Of a stretch of 64,000 bases of DNA, positions 32,723 to 44,820 are shown piece after piece. Source of the DNA: Zhengitettix transpicula (lineage: Eukaryota > Arthropoda > Insecta > Orthoptera > Tetrigidae); assembly GCA_037074705.1 (NCBI GenBank), contig CM073590.1, positions 95,100,947-95,164,946 of the forward strand, in the 5' to 3' direction. Numbering within the stretch: the first letter of the stretch is position 1; each line of letters begins with the position of its first letter. Below the pieces are notes generated by a model. That model saw nothing but the letters and a program-made list of their open reading frames with translations. It had not been told where the DNA came from and searched no databases. Position numbers and translations under genes: made by a program.

Positions 32723-33451
32723 TTATATATATATATTGAATTTTCTCTAATTTATACATTAAAATTTCCCAAATTGAAATTAATTTTCTCAGTTGTGACA
32801 TTTTTAATTGCTTTTTAAATCACCTCATTTGTGTACCAAATTTCCTCATTTTTTATTCATGCATTGCCTTGTTTATGGATGACAGGCTGTATTATCTTGT
32901 GATCCATATATTTTCACTCAAAATTATTGGAATCAATAGTATCGATTGGAAGTTACGTATGTTTCGTTTTTTATTTTCGACATTATTTTAGTGAGTGGGC
33001 TATATATAACATTCCAATAGCCCTTACAATATTTAGAAATTCAGGAACGGATTGAAAAATATATATTTTGCAATTATATTCCAGCACTAGCCTCTGTTAC
33101 CATATAATAATCGACATTAATGTACATTAAGTGAATTTGACTCTCAAAACTACATTAAAATATTTAGGACTACCGAGTAACAATTAAAAATGCAAAAAAG
33201 TACCAGGCACAGATAATTTTTTATTAAAAAATTGTGGAACGATAAGATACACAGACACACAACAATTTTACTTTTAATTAATATTTCTCGATTCAAATGT
33301 TCCTTTCATTTTGTACCGAGCACTGCAATTTAAAAATCTTACAAAACATCTTGAAATACAAACTTTATATGATAAATAGCTCTAACTATATAACAGCTTT
33401 GGACGATTATAAAACATGCGAATGATTGGAAGATATTAATGTACTGAATCC
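32723..33451. other. Unassigned AT-rich sequence
   Basis: No feature recognised. Confidence 0.3.
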
Positions 33452-33620
33452 TTTTTTTTTATAGAGGCCAGGGTCATTAGCGATTTTTTTGTTCTCTGTT
33501 ACAGTTGACTCGTCAGGGATGTGCTTTGTGAGAGTTTCTTAGTTAGGAATCGCACACTACATCCATGGGATTCGAACCCGGAACCTCTGAGACGCGGTGA
33601 GGCTAACCACAGCATGTTGG
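33452..33620 (-). mobile_element. tRNA-derived SINE, copy 2
   Basis: Minus strand: head CATGCTGTGGTTAGCCTCAC, 'cgcgtctcagagg', box B GGTTCGAATCCCATGGATGT, body 'aagaaactctcac', and an A9 tail (33452-33460 as T on the plus strand). Head, box B and A tail together make this a nearly complete copy. Confidence 0.82.
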
Positions 33621-34079
33621 CTTCTTGTTTAGTCATTTTGTTTGCAATTATTTTCGGACAAATATGTAATTGGCGGCATTCTCTTCAAAACGTAATAGCA
33701 AATTTCCCAACGACCGTAGCATTAACATAATAGGGCCACTATGCCGAGATTTCTTGATTTACTTCTACTGATTCAGAATAATACATAACCATTATGTTAG
33801 CAACTTATGGTGAAAAATAGTGTGCATCTGGAAAAGTGTTTACCTTCTCCATAATAACTCAGACGTTTCTGTGGAAAACCAAATCAACCCGACGATTTGA
33901 AGTTATATTATTTCCTGCTGTCTTTGTCACCACCTACGGAAATCTATTGAAATTGATTCCGATGTTTCATTATAAGTCTTCAACGAAGACTTTTAACGTG
34001 GAACTTTCACGTAATAGTTAATCGTCACGCCCAACCTTTGTTGTCAGGGATTAACGTTAAGAATTAAATGTATTTTTCC
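33621..34079. other. Unassigned AT-rich sequence
   Basis: No feature recognised. Confidence 0.3.
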
Positions 34080-34500
34080 AAGCACCTACGTCCCTTGCGG
34101 CTAGTTGCGATTTATTATTTGTGCGACAGCACGTGGCGCCGCTAAATGCGTCGTGTGAGCAGTCGGCCTTAAATATTTACGATTGCTGGTAATAGGATGA
34201 GGCCCCGAGAGATTACTCGTGTAAAAGCTTTCTGCGGAAATCTCCTCGCCAGAGCAAAGCGGATTTAGCGATTCGACGTGCGAGATTGAGTTAAGGTGTC
34301 TTTGACTGCCATTAGCACTTTAATTGCTGCGTTCCCACCACGGGGCGCTTATTCTGACGCGACCTCAGAATATAGGACAAAATTGCTATTACTTCCATCC
34401 TTTCAGTCGTCGATCCATTTCGGAAAGACTTTCAGAAAGTCCTGCTCGGTGACTTCCAGGCAGAGAAAATGGAGAGGCGAGGTAATGGCTTCTCTCGGAT
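34080..34500. promoter_or_regulatory. GC-rich island, possible cis-regulatory module
   Basis: GC-richer than its flanks and dense in AT-core homeodomain-type motifs: 'gatttattatttg', GCCATTAGC and TTTAATTGC within 34090-34330. No recognised coding frame. The mix of GC-rich spacer and TAAT cores resembles developmental enhancers, but nothing here proves function. Confidence 0.25.
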
Positions 34501-34740
34501 AGAAATTTAATGTCGTGAGTGATCTGCAATGTCATTCTATGTAAAAGAAATCTTTTCGATGGTCGAATCGGCAGTCGAAAACATTCCAGGAATATGAAGC
34601 GTTCTTTATGGTATCATAATTCATGCTCAATAACAATAAAATTTTTATTGAAAACTGAGCGTATTGCAATTATCTTGCATTTTGCAACGTAACAGCCCTA
34701 AAAATAATAATTTTGCTTGTCGTGTATTTGTCCTATATAT
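34501..34740. other. Unassigned sequence
   Basis: Nothing recognised before the TATATAT run that precedes LTR 6. Confidence 0.3.
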
Positions 34741-35345
34741 TGTATAAATCTCAAATGTGTAATGAAATGTTTTATAATAAATTGTTTATTTAATTATTGG
34801 CGGCGAAACTTTGAGGACAGAGCATTGTAAAGAACAGCATTGATTGGCGCGCGAATGCAGACTATAATGGTTGCTACGGTGTATTGTCGAAAAGGTATAT
34901 AAGACGCTCAGAACTTTAAGCAGGCAAACAGTCAGAGAGCAGAGTATGTGTCTTGACGAAACACCAAGAAAGAGTACAGTACAGACAGACAGTCATGTGT
35001 GTTCTGGGAGTATGGTGAGAGGCTGTGGTAGTCGAATTCAGCAAAGTATAGCCTGAATATCATCACCTTTTATATTAAAGGGATTTTTCACAGCAAACTG
35101 AGCGTGACAATACGTATGACAGCGAAGTAGAAAGGCGCGTAAAGTGTTGCAAAGTGAGACGAAACAATAAGTGTCATGGTCTGTTGGTGAAAATAGTGTT
35201 CTATAAAAAAAATTAAATAATCACGTGTGCATAAACCAGAGCAGCTCTAAATAAATAGCATGTAAATATCGTTTACCGCCAGATTTATATAACTCTGCAA
35301 GATTTATATAACTTTTCAGATTTCTATAGTTTTGTTTGAAATCAC
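34741..35345 (+). mobile_element. LTR 6, 3'-truncated
   Basis: It begins TGTATAAATCTCAAATGTG after TATATAT and follows LTR 5 closely for about 600 bp, then stops after 'tttctatagttttgttt'. TATATAAGACGCTC at 34896-34909 is the likely TATA box, with AGTCAGA near 34930 as a possible start site. The 3' third with the superfamily block is missing. Confidence 0.7.
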
Positions 35346-35974
35346 TTTATTGTCAAATAACAAAAAATTATGAAATTTTGGGCTCAGAGTTTTAACACAG
35401 AAAATCAAGCAATAAATTATTTGACGTTCACTATTAATTAATTACCTAAATTAAATATGGATTATCTGAGTCACGCAATTTTTAGTCAGTATAAGCAGGG
35501 TCTGGTTGGTCATTAAATGATTCTACCCAGGTAGTGAGATTTCAAAGTCCTACCTGTAGCAGGTTGGGTGTGACATCACCTGAGTGGGTTCCAGTTCCTT
35601 GAGAATTATTTCACTGAACGATTACTCACACTCAGCCTGTCATCTCAAAATCTCAACGTCGTCCTTCTCCCCGGGCTTCTCCTTCTCGACCTCTCAAAAC
35701 GAATCCAATAACGCCTGTTCTCATGCACTATTTTAACATTCTCCCAAGCGTGACAATCTCGAAGATAGCACGATATATTCAACAACCCTCGCAGACAACA
35801 GTCTACCAGGCGATCGACGAATGTAATTAATTCAAGTCACGTTTCATTTATTGGTACCTTGACCAGGCGCCATTTTGGGTCAACAGTTCCCCTGAAAAGT
35901 TAACAATACCTTGATAACAGCTGTTGTTTGGTTACTGAAGGTGTGAATAAATGGCCGACCACAAGATCTAAAAC
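35346..35974. other. Unassigned sequence
   Basis: No feature recognised. Confidence 0.3.
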
Positions 35975-36173
35975 TTTTTTTTATTGCTTTATTTACAGTC
36001 ACATCAACAACTCTGGTTATTAGCGACTCAGTATGGGAAATCATTTTTTCTAGTCGGTGACTGATTTGCCGAGAGTTTCTCACGCACACGCACATCCATG
36101 CCCTTGCCGAGATTCTAACCCAGGACCTCCGTGTTGTGAGGCAGTCACGCTGACCCCTACACCACAGGAGGTC
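35975..36173 (-). mobile_element. tRNA-derived SINE, copy 3 (most complete)
   Basis: Minus strand: GACCTCCTGTGGTGTAGGGG (box A TGGTGTAGGGG), 'gactgcctcacaac', box B GGTTAGAATCTCGGC (box B slightly mutated), body GCATGGATGTGCG and 'gagaaactctcgg', then the 3' end 'gactgtaaataaagcaat' and an A run. The last piece is shared with copy 4, so it is the true family tail, where the LINE machinery would prime. Confidence 0.85.
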
Positions 36174-36330
36174 TATTTTATTCTTTAATGAAATTTTCCC
36201 CTTGTATCAGTATTATTCTTGGCAAAATTTAATGCTCAGTTTAGTTGTTCCTTTTCTTCGTGTGAAAAATATATCATTATATCAGAGATTTTTTCATTTT
36301 TAAATATACTTCAATCAGATTTTATTTAGC
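36174..36330. other. Unassigned AT-rich sequence
   Basis: No feature recognised. Confidence 0.3.
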
Positions 36331-36790
36331 GTACCAGGCTAAATGAGGGTAATCCATGTGGTGGCAACTCACATTTAATAGTATAGGAAGGGATTTGAAA
36401 GAGGGGATGTGGAAGGGTAGAGGAATGTAGTCAAGGGTTAACTAGGATCTCCGGGCTAGAGTTTAAGGATCCTACCCTGCATTCGCCTAAAATGCTGCAG
36501 GACAAATCCTAGCAAACCTGTATCAGGTAGGTCGGGCACTTGGTACTTGTCCCACGCCCTTCCAAGGAGGTTTGCTGTGTGGTCGTAACATTCCTCTCTC
36601 CGTGCCTTGGCCAGTTTAGGAGGCAGCTGGCCGATTATTCCAATAGGAATAGCGGTCAACTTCGCATGCCGCAAGTCTGTGATCCCGGAACATACGCCTC
36701 TCAAAAATGAACCAAGGTGCCTCGGCATGTATGAACCTGAGTTCAAAAACCATAGAGAGGAGAAGACATCCCCAAAAGTAGAAAACCTTA
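36331..36790 (-). repeat. Interspersed repeat family R510, copy 3
   Basis: Reverse complement of copies 1 and 2, from 'gagttgccaccacatggatt' (36350-36370 reversed) to 'aggtgcctcggcat' and degraded sequence beyond. A 135-codon minus-strand frame (36456-36863) spans most of it. It is the longest frame in this family but is not shared intact by the other copies, so I do not call it a gene. Confidence 0.8.
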
Positions 36791-37004
36791 AACCTATATG
36801 TTTAAAAAATTCTAGAACGTAACTGAAAGGTTTTATGGTATTAATTATCTGCTGTAGCAGCATTTATTTGATAATTTATATTTGTTTTGTACATAACGAC
36901 GCACGCAATTCTAAGAGAAGACTAAATGAAAATCTAATTTAATGTAACCGATTCACAAAACTTAAAAACGCATATTATGAGCTAATGAGTATTAGAATTA
37001 AAGA
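36791..37004. other. Unassigned sequence
   Basis: Nothing recognised. Confidence 0.3.
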
Positions 37005-37108
37005 AGACAACACTCAATATTACAAAATAATGCAACACAAGACGTGTTTTGGGAATCGAACCGAAGTTCTCTGCGCGATACTCAGAAACGCTAAACTGCT
37101 ACAGTTAC
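37005..37108 (-). repeat. tRNA-like SINE fragment
   Basis: Minus strand: CTGTAGCAGTTTAGCGTTTC, 'gagtatcgcgcagag', then box B GGTTCGATTCCC. A different or strongly diverged head compared with the main SINE family; tail unclear. Confidence 0.5.
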
Positions 37109-38844
37109 GGACAGATTTTTTAAATGCAACGATTATATAACATAGGCTGTCAGTGTACGTTGCAATCCAGTGACGCGCTCCCTTGTCTGTAATCCTCGTT
37201 AATCATTTTGCCCAGATTTATTATGCATGCCATCATACTTTCAAAAGTAATTATGCTAATTCAACTCATTAATTAACCTTCATTACCATAGCAATCATTT
37301 GCCCTCGCATTGTTCTCTACTGAAGAAGATTCTCAGTTTATGCTCACTAATCTTTCATCCTGACTGTGGTATTGTCTTTGCAGGCACGTATTTCTTTATA
37401 CCAATGTTCCAAGGTCGCTGTTCTATGTTTGTATACAAACGAAAGGCGTAAATGTTAGTAAAAGTGGTTAATATTTGTACTTTAGCCGAAAATAATAACG
37501 GACTGTCATGCATAACGACATAATAACAACACAGTCTTCATATAAAAATATATTTACAGGTCTAAATAAACTTACCAAATAAAATTCATAAGTATTAGGT
37601 TTCCAAACTCTAAATGACTATTTCCATTAGGTTTTTGTTAGATGCACATTTTGACAATATATTTAAGTTATTCATTACTCCATCATTACTTCCATACATC
37701 GTTAATAATAATAATATGCCCAATATTTAAGATTTTGTGCATATTAAAATTGTTCAAAATCCTATTTATTATCCTTAATTTTATAGAAAAATCATTATAA
37801 AATTTATAAAATCTATATTAAATATATAAAGAACTATATTTTTCATTCATTGTTAATATGGAAACCAAAGGGAAAATTATAGGTCTACGTGAGACAGACA
37901 CTTACTTACTTTGATTACGAGTATAAATGACAAGCCGCCTTGCATTTAACTAATATCATCAGTGAAGTTACATTATAATTAAATATAATAAAATCAACTA
38001 CGTAAGGAACAAGTTGTTCCAAGTAAAAGCTAATAGACTGAGTACAAATTTATAACAATAACATATACACATCGTGTGTTACGTGACTATTTTGAGCAGT
38101 GGCTAAATCACACAGTTTTCCCGACGCCACAGTCAATTATTCTTAAAATGAACTACAGGATTTGTAAATAAAGCTCTGACCGTAGTGAAGTTACGTGTCT
38201 CTTCCGATGCTGGATCACTTGTGGTCGGTGGCGGTGCTTAGTTCCAAGTTCTAGCTCCGTAAATCTCGTAGTCGTAGGCTTAGGAGGAGCAATGCTGAAA
38301 TTTCCTACCGCGTCCGACGTATGGCATTTAATTTTTTTTGAACTTTCAAGCAACATTTTTTTGCCATCAATATCTCTCTAAATCACTGTTAACATAAATT
38401 CAGTTCGTATAACTTTGGTTAACCTCTATCACCAATTTATCCCCATAAATTTTCTCCGTTCACATTCAATTTCCTGAGTGTTTCATTTGAAAATTCCGGA
38501 GAGGCGATAAGTACTTGGGTTTCGATGGTGGACTGTGCCATCTTTCTCACTTGAGAAACGCCGTTTAAGCTTTCTTTGGCCCGGGGGGAAACCCAACTTA
38601 TCCAGCATATCCACCAGGAAAACCTTCGTTCATTTAAATTTCTTCACTATGGGTGTAACAGCTCTGTACCTTCACGTGCGTGTTTTCCCGACTCCTGCCT
38701 CTACATTCTCAATCTTCATTGCCAAGACGATTCCGTACCCAGACGAAACGATGCTAGAAAAATCTTGAGGATAAAAACAGAAACAGACAGGACCATAAAA
38801 ATTCTCAGTGATATAGGTTAATTTAATTCTGAATAATTATATAT
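37109..38844. other. Unassigned sequence, about 1.7 kb
   Basis: No gene or repeat recognised; overlapping frames at 38535-38821 are unremarkable. Confidence 0.3.
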
Positions 38845-38925
38845 TGTAATATACACAATTAAATAGGTCGTTTAATTAATTTAATGAATTTGGAGAATTC
38901 GAGCCCCACGTTGTGGAAGCCAAAA
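38845..38925 (-). other. PBS-like tail on LTR 7
   Basis: Minus strand: after the LTR end comes TTTTGGCTTCCACAACGTGG, then GGCTCGAATTC and AT-rich sequence ending 'gtgtatattaca' at 38845. ATAT stands immediately outside. Same arrangement as the tails of LTR 1 and LTR 11, with its own PBS variant. Confidence 0.65.
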
Positions 38926-39852
38926 TGTAATAATTAAATAAAAGAATTAATAAAATTTACAAACAATATTTATTTATTTTGTGGCAATAATTTAAAACAA
39001 TTACAAATTTAAATATTAATTTCTCAGGGTCTTCACTGGGTTTGATAATGGACACATAAATTATATTTAAAATCTTACTAACAAACAAATCACATTTACC
39101 TAATCAACACGTCGACTACAAGAAAAGAAATTAACTTGACAATTAAACTAGAACGAAATTAAAAAGTAAAGAGATTAACTCTGATTAATAATTTAAAAGG
39201 AGAACGAAATCTGACTTCTATCTTTTAATTACGTTAACATAAATCATTATTTTGTAATTTGTTACTTTTGGTTTCGAAAATACACTATTGCGAGATTTTA
39301 CACTGATTCTAAGATTAACTGATTTTACACTGATTCTAGTCAAAATTGATAGGATATTAGGAACTCGGATGATCCTCCTTTTTGTCAGCTATCTGTTGAT
39401 TAGGTGAATTCTGCTTGCCTTATATGAATTCTGTGGTTTGTAAATTTGCTAGTCTTTTACCGCTTTGGCCTTAAACTGCAATTTTACTATTTCTGGCTGG
39501 CTATGGACGTAAAACTGATTTTACTTAGCAAGTTCCGTGAATGTTTTACTTTGTCTTCAACTCAAAACTTTGTTTAATAATAATACAATAAACGACGGCT
39601 AGTCTCTGCTCTAGTATCACTTGTTCCGGCCACCGAAATGTCCAGGCACCAACCAACTCTGTTAAATTCTAGTCACCAACTGAACTATCCTCGTCTCGAG
39701 TTTTAGCGCATCCACCATTTTTACCTTCCGACAAAGCAACAGAGCTCGGTTTTTCTATTGTCGCTTTGTTCGATCAGACCGCTGTAATTGATTTCTCAAA
39801 CAATTTAAATTTTATGTTCAAACAATTAATGTCCTAATTAATTGGCATTACA
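38926..39852 (-). mobile_element. LTR 7 with PBS tail
   Basis: Minus strand: starts TGTAATGCCAATTAATTAGG at 39852 and ends 'taattattaca' at 38926, 927 bp. Contains the superfamily block (plus-strand TCTCAGGGTCTTCACTGGG at about 39025). Its start is only 15 bp from the start of LTR 8 on the other strand; the two are head to head across a TA run. Confidence 0.75.
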
Positions 39853-39867
39853 TATATATATATATAG

Positions 39868-40807
39868 TGTTAATTAAAAGGATATAATTAATTAATAAAC
39901 AGAAATTTGGACTTAAATTGTTAGCGACACAAAACACACAGGTTGTACACAAGAATGTGGCAAGAATGCCATGTTTGCGCGTAATTGTAGGCTGTTTGGT
40001 TCGCGAGATGCAGAGAGCAGAGTCTGTGGAGAGTCGTCTTCGAAATATATAGCAGCGGACAGACGAAAGACAGAAAGTGCCTGGATACAAGTAAAAACGG
40101 CGGAATCAGTTAGAAGATTTTTACGAGTTGCCGTCTGTGTCATAAGTGGTATACAACGCTGAATGTTTAAAGCGTTGAATCTAAGTCATTATATTCTCGA
40201 TTGAGAACATTGTCTTCGATTTTGGGAGTCCAGGCAACTGCATCCAGCAGTTAATAAACTTCGTAACGAGCGTATTTCTTAAACGAACAGTGAACCATTT
40301 GGCAAACTAAAAGTGTTTATTAGAATCAGTGATAAAATGGCCTGTCTATAAAGTGTGTGTGTGCGTACAAACGAGCCAAATTTCCTTGAGTTTCAGAGAC
40401 AGTAAGTTAAAATTTCACAGAATTACTATTTGTAAGCTCATAAGTAAAGGTATTATCGTCAGATTTCGAATTTCGTTCAGAATTTAAAGTTCATAATGTA
40501 TGTTTTTTGCATTGTAATAAATCTACTGATGAATTTTCTTTGTTAACACGAAGCACTTTATTAAAGGCCCAGTAAACGCCCCTGAGAAAGAGTAAAATTT
40601 TTATTGTCAAATATTAATTAATAATGTAAATTGAAGTTAATTTCTTAATAACTATTGTAAATTCATTTGATAACTTATGTAAATTTAATTGTTTGTGCGT
40701 TAATAAATTAATTTGTTTGTATATTTTAAAATCTTGATTCTTATTAAAACATCCTTTTTTAATTTTAAATTACTAAAACTTGACGCATTAACATGGTGAT
40801 TACTACA
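39868..40807 (+). mobile_element. LTR 8, solo LTR
   Basis: Starts TGTTAATTAAAAGG directly after TATATA and ends GGTGATTACTACA at 40807, followed by ATATATATA: 940 bp with TA-type flanks. Superfamily block variant 'aaaggcccagtaaacgcccc' with CTGAGAAAG at about 40562. No PBS tail and no internal region, so a clean solo LTR. Confidence 0.75.
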
Positions 40808-41204
40808 ATATATATAAACGACTACTTTTTAAGTTTAATTCACATTACACTTTGCCATTCGAGTAATGATTACTTGTGGCTGTTACCCCTTGCTGAATGG
40901 TGTCTCATTCTGTGTCAATAATTTAAGATCATCCATTTTATTTTCTACCTACCATTTACTTAATTACATCAATTTGAATAATATGTAGCTTAGAGCAGCG
41001 TTTCTCAACCAGTGTTAACGCAGGGGAAGTTTAAGTAGTGCGCGAAAGATAATTGATATTAACACAGTTTTGCTAACAAAAAATATAACTAAAAATTTAA
41101 ATTATTAATTTTAGACGACTTTTATATCAGTAATAATGCAGAACAAAGTGAACCATATATTATCAGAAAAATATCTGTATTAATTTACTTATTTCGGAAG
41201 CTTT
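40808..41204. other. Unassigned AT-rich sequence
   Basis: No feature recognised. Confidence 0.3.
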
Positions 41205-41380
41205 AGGTATTCTCTCTTAGGTCAACAACCGTATGGTTGGTTTGCAGCAGCTTTCCACTCTTCTTGCCTCTCCGCTTTCCTTTTAAGGCTCGTCATATGA
41301 AGTACAACTCATGTCTTCTATCATTTATTTAACGTACTCCAGTCTGGGCCTCCCAACTGTCAAGTTCTTTAAATGTCTTT
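41205..41380 (-). pseudogene. Decayed LINE reverse transcriptase tail
   Basis: On the minus strand, across frames: GRPRLEYVK, then MIEDMSC, and LKRKAERQEEWKAAANQPYG. This fits the C-terminal 'GRPR..W...V..D......EL.R.AEDR..WR..' tail of insect LINE reverse transcriptases. At least one stop and one frameshift break it. Short and diverged, hence moderate confidence. Confidence 0.55.
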
Positions 41381-42083
41381 ACATTCAATGTACCAATTTT
41401 TCTCTGTGTTTCGTAATCTAAATTGGCTTCTTGAGTTATCCACTTTCGGAGTTCCGAGCCTGGGAACTATTTTACCTCCACAAATTTTAACTGAAGAATT
41501 AAATGAAAAAGTAAATGAGAGTATTGTAACAATTTTAAACCACAAATTTATGTGAATCTGTATTCTCTGCAACGACAAGTATAAAATGTAAGCAAAGAAA
41601 TAACTTTAAAATTAGTTCTCCTTTACGCCGTGCTGCAAGAAATATGACTTATGTAATGAAAAAAATCGGCAGAAATCAGACTGATTATATATTTGTGGAA
41701 TTTTTCATATTCTTCATAATGGAACATTATTTTATTATTTATGGTCATTTCCATACAAATTGTTCATTTTCTGTGACATTCTAGAAATGCAACACGTTAA
41801 CAGAGTTTTAGTGTAATTTTACTATTATTTTTGAGTTGCATTTCATTATTTAATCTGTCAGTCGTCCAGGTGGGCAAGGCCCGTCAATGGGCTGTCGAAC
41901 CATCATAAAAAATTCATTATTTAAATGTTACGCTTTTTACGTCCCTTTTCGCTTAAGTATATTTTTATACGAATTTTAATATTTTTATTTTTTGTTTTCG
42001 TTTTGTGATGTTCTACACATGTTCTAAACATGTGTTTAGTATCATATTGGATATATTTGCTTAAACCACAAATTTATATATAT
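41381..42083. other. Unassigned AT-rich sequence
   Basis: No feature recognised until the TA run before LTR 9. Confidence 0.3.
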
Positions 42084-43618
42084 TGTAATGCATTGAAGGA
42101 ATGCATTGTAAGGGAATGCATTGGTTCAAAACAGCGCACATTTCGTATAGAGAATTCGAGTGAAAAGTAATTGCGGGTCCTGTCACGATGTGACAAGACG
42201 GAGCGGCAAGACATTTATCTCTGATTAGTGCACTTGGCCGGCAGAGGAAGTCGTAATTTGTAAGGACGGTGTGACAGAGGGACGAGACATTTGTTTGAGA
42301 TGACAGGTCCAAAGTAATTGCGGGTCCGGTCACTTGTTGATTTGGGATCTGTGTAGAGAATCCGCAACGCAGAACGTGGGCGAGCAGCCGGTCCCAATGT
42401 GGTTATGTTAGGGCAGGCTATTGTCTCTGATGAATGACCTGTCAAGTGGCATATTTACTTGGGATTTGTAGGGAAGGACGGAAGAATGAAACGACAAGTC
42501 CAGAGTAATGGCGGGTGCAAAGTAATTGCAGGACATGTCTCGATTGTCGGTTTTCGGACAAGACAGAGCAGCTGGCGAAAGGACTACAGCTGCAAGGAAG
42601 TAAAATCTCTGAGTAATGGAGAGATGTCAAGTGGCGTATTTACTTGGGATATTGAGGGTGAAAAGTGTTTGCGGGTTCTGTCTCGAGGTGACATGACGAA
42701 GGGGCTAGCAGCTGGCTAAGGAAACTGCAGCGGCAGAAAGTAAATCTGAGTAATGGAGAAGCTGTCAGTAAAATCCGACGTGGCCATGGGACAGAGCGGA
42801 AAACAAAGATGCTAGTAGGATATATAAGGGTGAAACAACCTATTGTGTAGTCAGTTAGCGTGGGAGAGGAGTCAGCGCCAGTCAGCGTAAGAGAGAGATG
42901 CTGTGGGCATCAAACTTGGAAGTCAAAGACAGTCAGAGTGGAGCCAGCGTGCTGTGTGCATCGTGAGTTGAGTTTGAGTCAGAGTTGGTCAGCGTTAGTC
43001 AGCATCAGTCAGCAAAATTATTCAACTATAAACATTTTTACATACAGAAGTTCTATCTGTATGAGTATGAGAATTTGATCTGTCTTCGATGGTAGGAGAT
43101 CAAGATACAGCAACCGGCGTCGAGTAGTGTCACGACGAGCAACTGGGATATCTTCGCTGGGTATTGAGAACCAGCTATCGTCGAACCAGTAATAAGTGTT
43201 AGAGCCAGTGGGTGTAAACGTCCAAGCTATAAAGTGCGTGTTTAATGATTGAGCCGAAGGTTCCTGAGAAACCGTGAGTTGAAATTTTAACATGTGTAAA
43301 CGTAATTAAAGGGTAACAGTCAGATATCGTTCTCTTCTTTTGATAATAAAATAAACTCTTGTAAATTTAGAAGCAATCTATAGAATAAGTTCGTTAATAA
43401 GTTTCGTCGATACTTCTATTTAAGTTAAAGGTAAATGTTGGGTTCTTTTGATATTTAAATTCTGTCCGTTATCAAACCCAGTAGAGACCCATGAGAGAAG
43501 GAGATCTTTTTAAAATATTAAATGTATAATTGTAAATTTTTCTTGTGTTAATAAAAGTTGTTTGTTAAAATCACAATCTTATATTTTTTTATTTATACGC
43601 TTGTATGTGGTTATTACA
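42084..43618 (+). mobile_element. LTR 9, large solo LTR
   Basis: Starts TGTAATGCATTGAAGG after TATATAT and ends ATGTGGTTATTACA, then ATATAT: 1535 bp, the longest of the set. The extra length comes from imperfect repeats of 'gtaattgcgggtcc' and 'tcacgatgtgac'-like pieces at 42165-42700. The superfamily block TATCAAACCCAG followed by 'gacccatgaga' is at about 43475, and AATAAA-type signals follow. No coding region. Confidence 0.78.
42821..42856 (+). promoter_or_regulatory. LTR 9 core promoter
   Basis: TATATAAG at 42821-42828 and TCAGTT, a perfect insect initiator, at 42851-42856, 30 bp apart, the standard TATA-to-start spacing. Downstream the sequence is rich in GTCAG repeats. Confidence 0.7.
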
Positions 43619-43624
43619 ATATAT

Positions 43625-44623
43625 TGTAATGCCAATTAATTAAGACATTAATTGTAAAATTAAAAATCTAAATTGTTAGAGAAATCTATTCTTACGGCGG
43701 TACAGAACATAGCAACAATGTAGCCAAGCACGGTTTCCTTTGTCGGAAGGCGTATGCGCACTAAAATTGCGAGACGGGAGTCTGTTGGCCGGAAGAAGTG
43801 CAGGTCGCATTAAGATATTGAGAAGTCGAGTTCGCATTAAGATATTGAGAAGTTCAGGTCGCAAGGTTTGACGATATAAAGTTTGCGGTGGGACATCGTC
43901 GAATAATAACTGTTAATTGGAGAACGATACAGCAGATCGCATTATGATATAGTGAAATACAGTTGCAGCGAAATATTGAGAATTAGCATTCAACAGAGTT
44001 GATTGGTCCCTGAACATTTTGCTCAAGACAAAACATTCACTCGAACATAACGACGAAACCTGCTAAGCACAAAACAGTTTTTGTGCACATAGCCAGCCAG
44101 AGTTAGCAAAAGTCACCCAATGCAAGCGGTCTACCCAGAGGACGAAAGGAGGATCATCCGGGTTCCTGACTACGAATAAAATATTGAGTTAGAATCAGTG
44201 CAGAATCTGTGAGTAGAAGCAATGTAAAACCCGCCATAGTGTTTCGACAATTAAAGGTATCCTGAAATGCTGGGCAGACGTGAGTAACAATATAAAAACA
44301 ACTAATTATGTAAACCTGATTAAAAGATAGCCGTCAGATTTCGTTCTCTTCTTATTGATTAAAATTTGTTAATTAAAGTCAATCTTTTTAGTTTAACTTC
44401 GTTCGCAATTCAATTTATTCTTATTTAATTGACAAGTAACCTTTCCAGTAATTGTAAATTGTTGATAAGATTATAAATAAAATAATTCAAACCCAGTTAT
44501 GACCCTGAGAGACTGAGATATATTTAAATTTGTAATTGCGTTAAATAATTGATAATAAATCCTTTTGTTTGAAAAAACAAGTTTAATAATTTTTCATTTA
44601 AAAGCCCATCATTTGTGATTATT

Positions 44624-44626
<3 letters not shown>
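43625..44626 (+). mobile_element. LTR 10, solo LTR
   Basis: Starts TGTAATGCCAATTAATTA after ATATAT and ends 'tttgtgattattaca' at 44626, followed by a long TA run: 1002 bp. Only six bases (ATATAT) separate it from LTR 9, so both sit in one TA tract. TATAAA at 43875-43880 is a candidate TATA box. Superfamily block TCAAACCCAGTTATG followed by 'accctgagag' at about 44489. Confidence 0.78.

Positions 44627-44675
<49 letters not shown>
44627..44675. repeat. (TA)n microsatellite, about 49 bp
   Basis: Longest pure dinucleotide run in the window, at the right edge of LTR 10. Confidence 0.95.
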
Positions 44676-44679
<4 letters not shown>

Positions 44680-44820
44680 TACAATTGTTACTAGTGGTCC
44701 TCGAAAGAATATAAAGTATTTCAGTGGTCCGCGGCACCATTTCGGTCGAGAAATTCTGGTTTAGAGTTATAAAAATATAAGTTTGAATACTTTGGACGCC
44801 GGAAAAAGTTTTTAATTATA
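44676..44820. other. Unassigned sequence
   Basis: Nothing recognised. Confidence 0.3.

Noticed and set aside
36456..36863. 135-codon minus-strand frame
   Set aside because: Lies in repeat R510, and the equivalent frames in the other two copies are broken or different.
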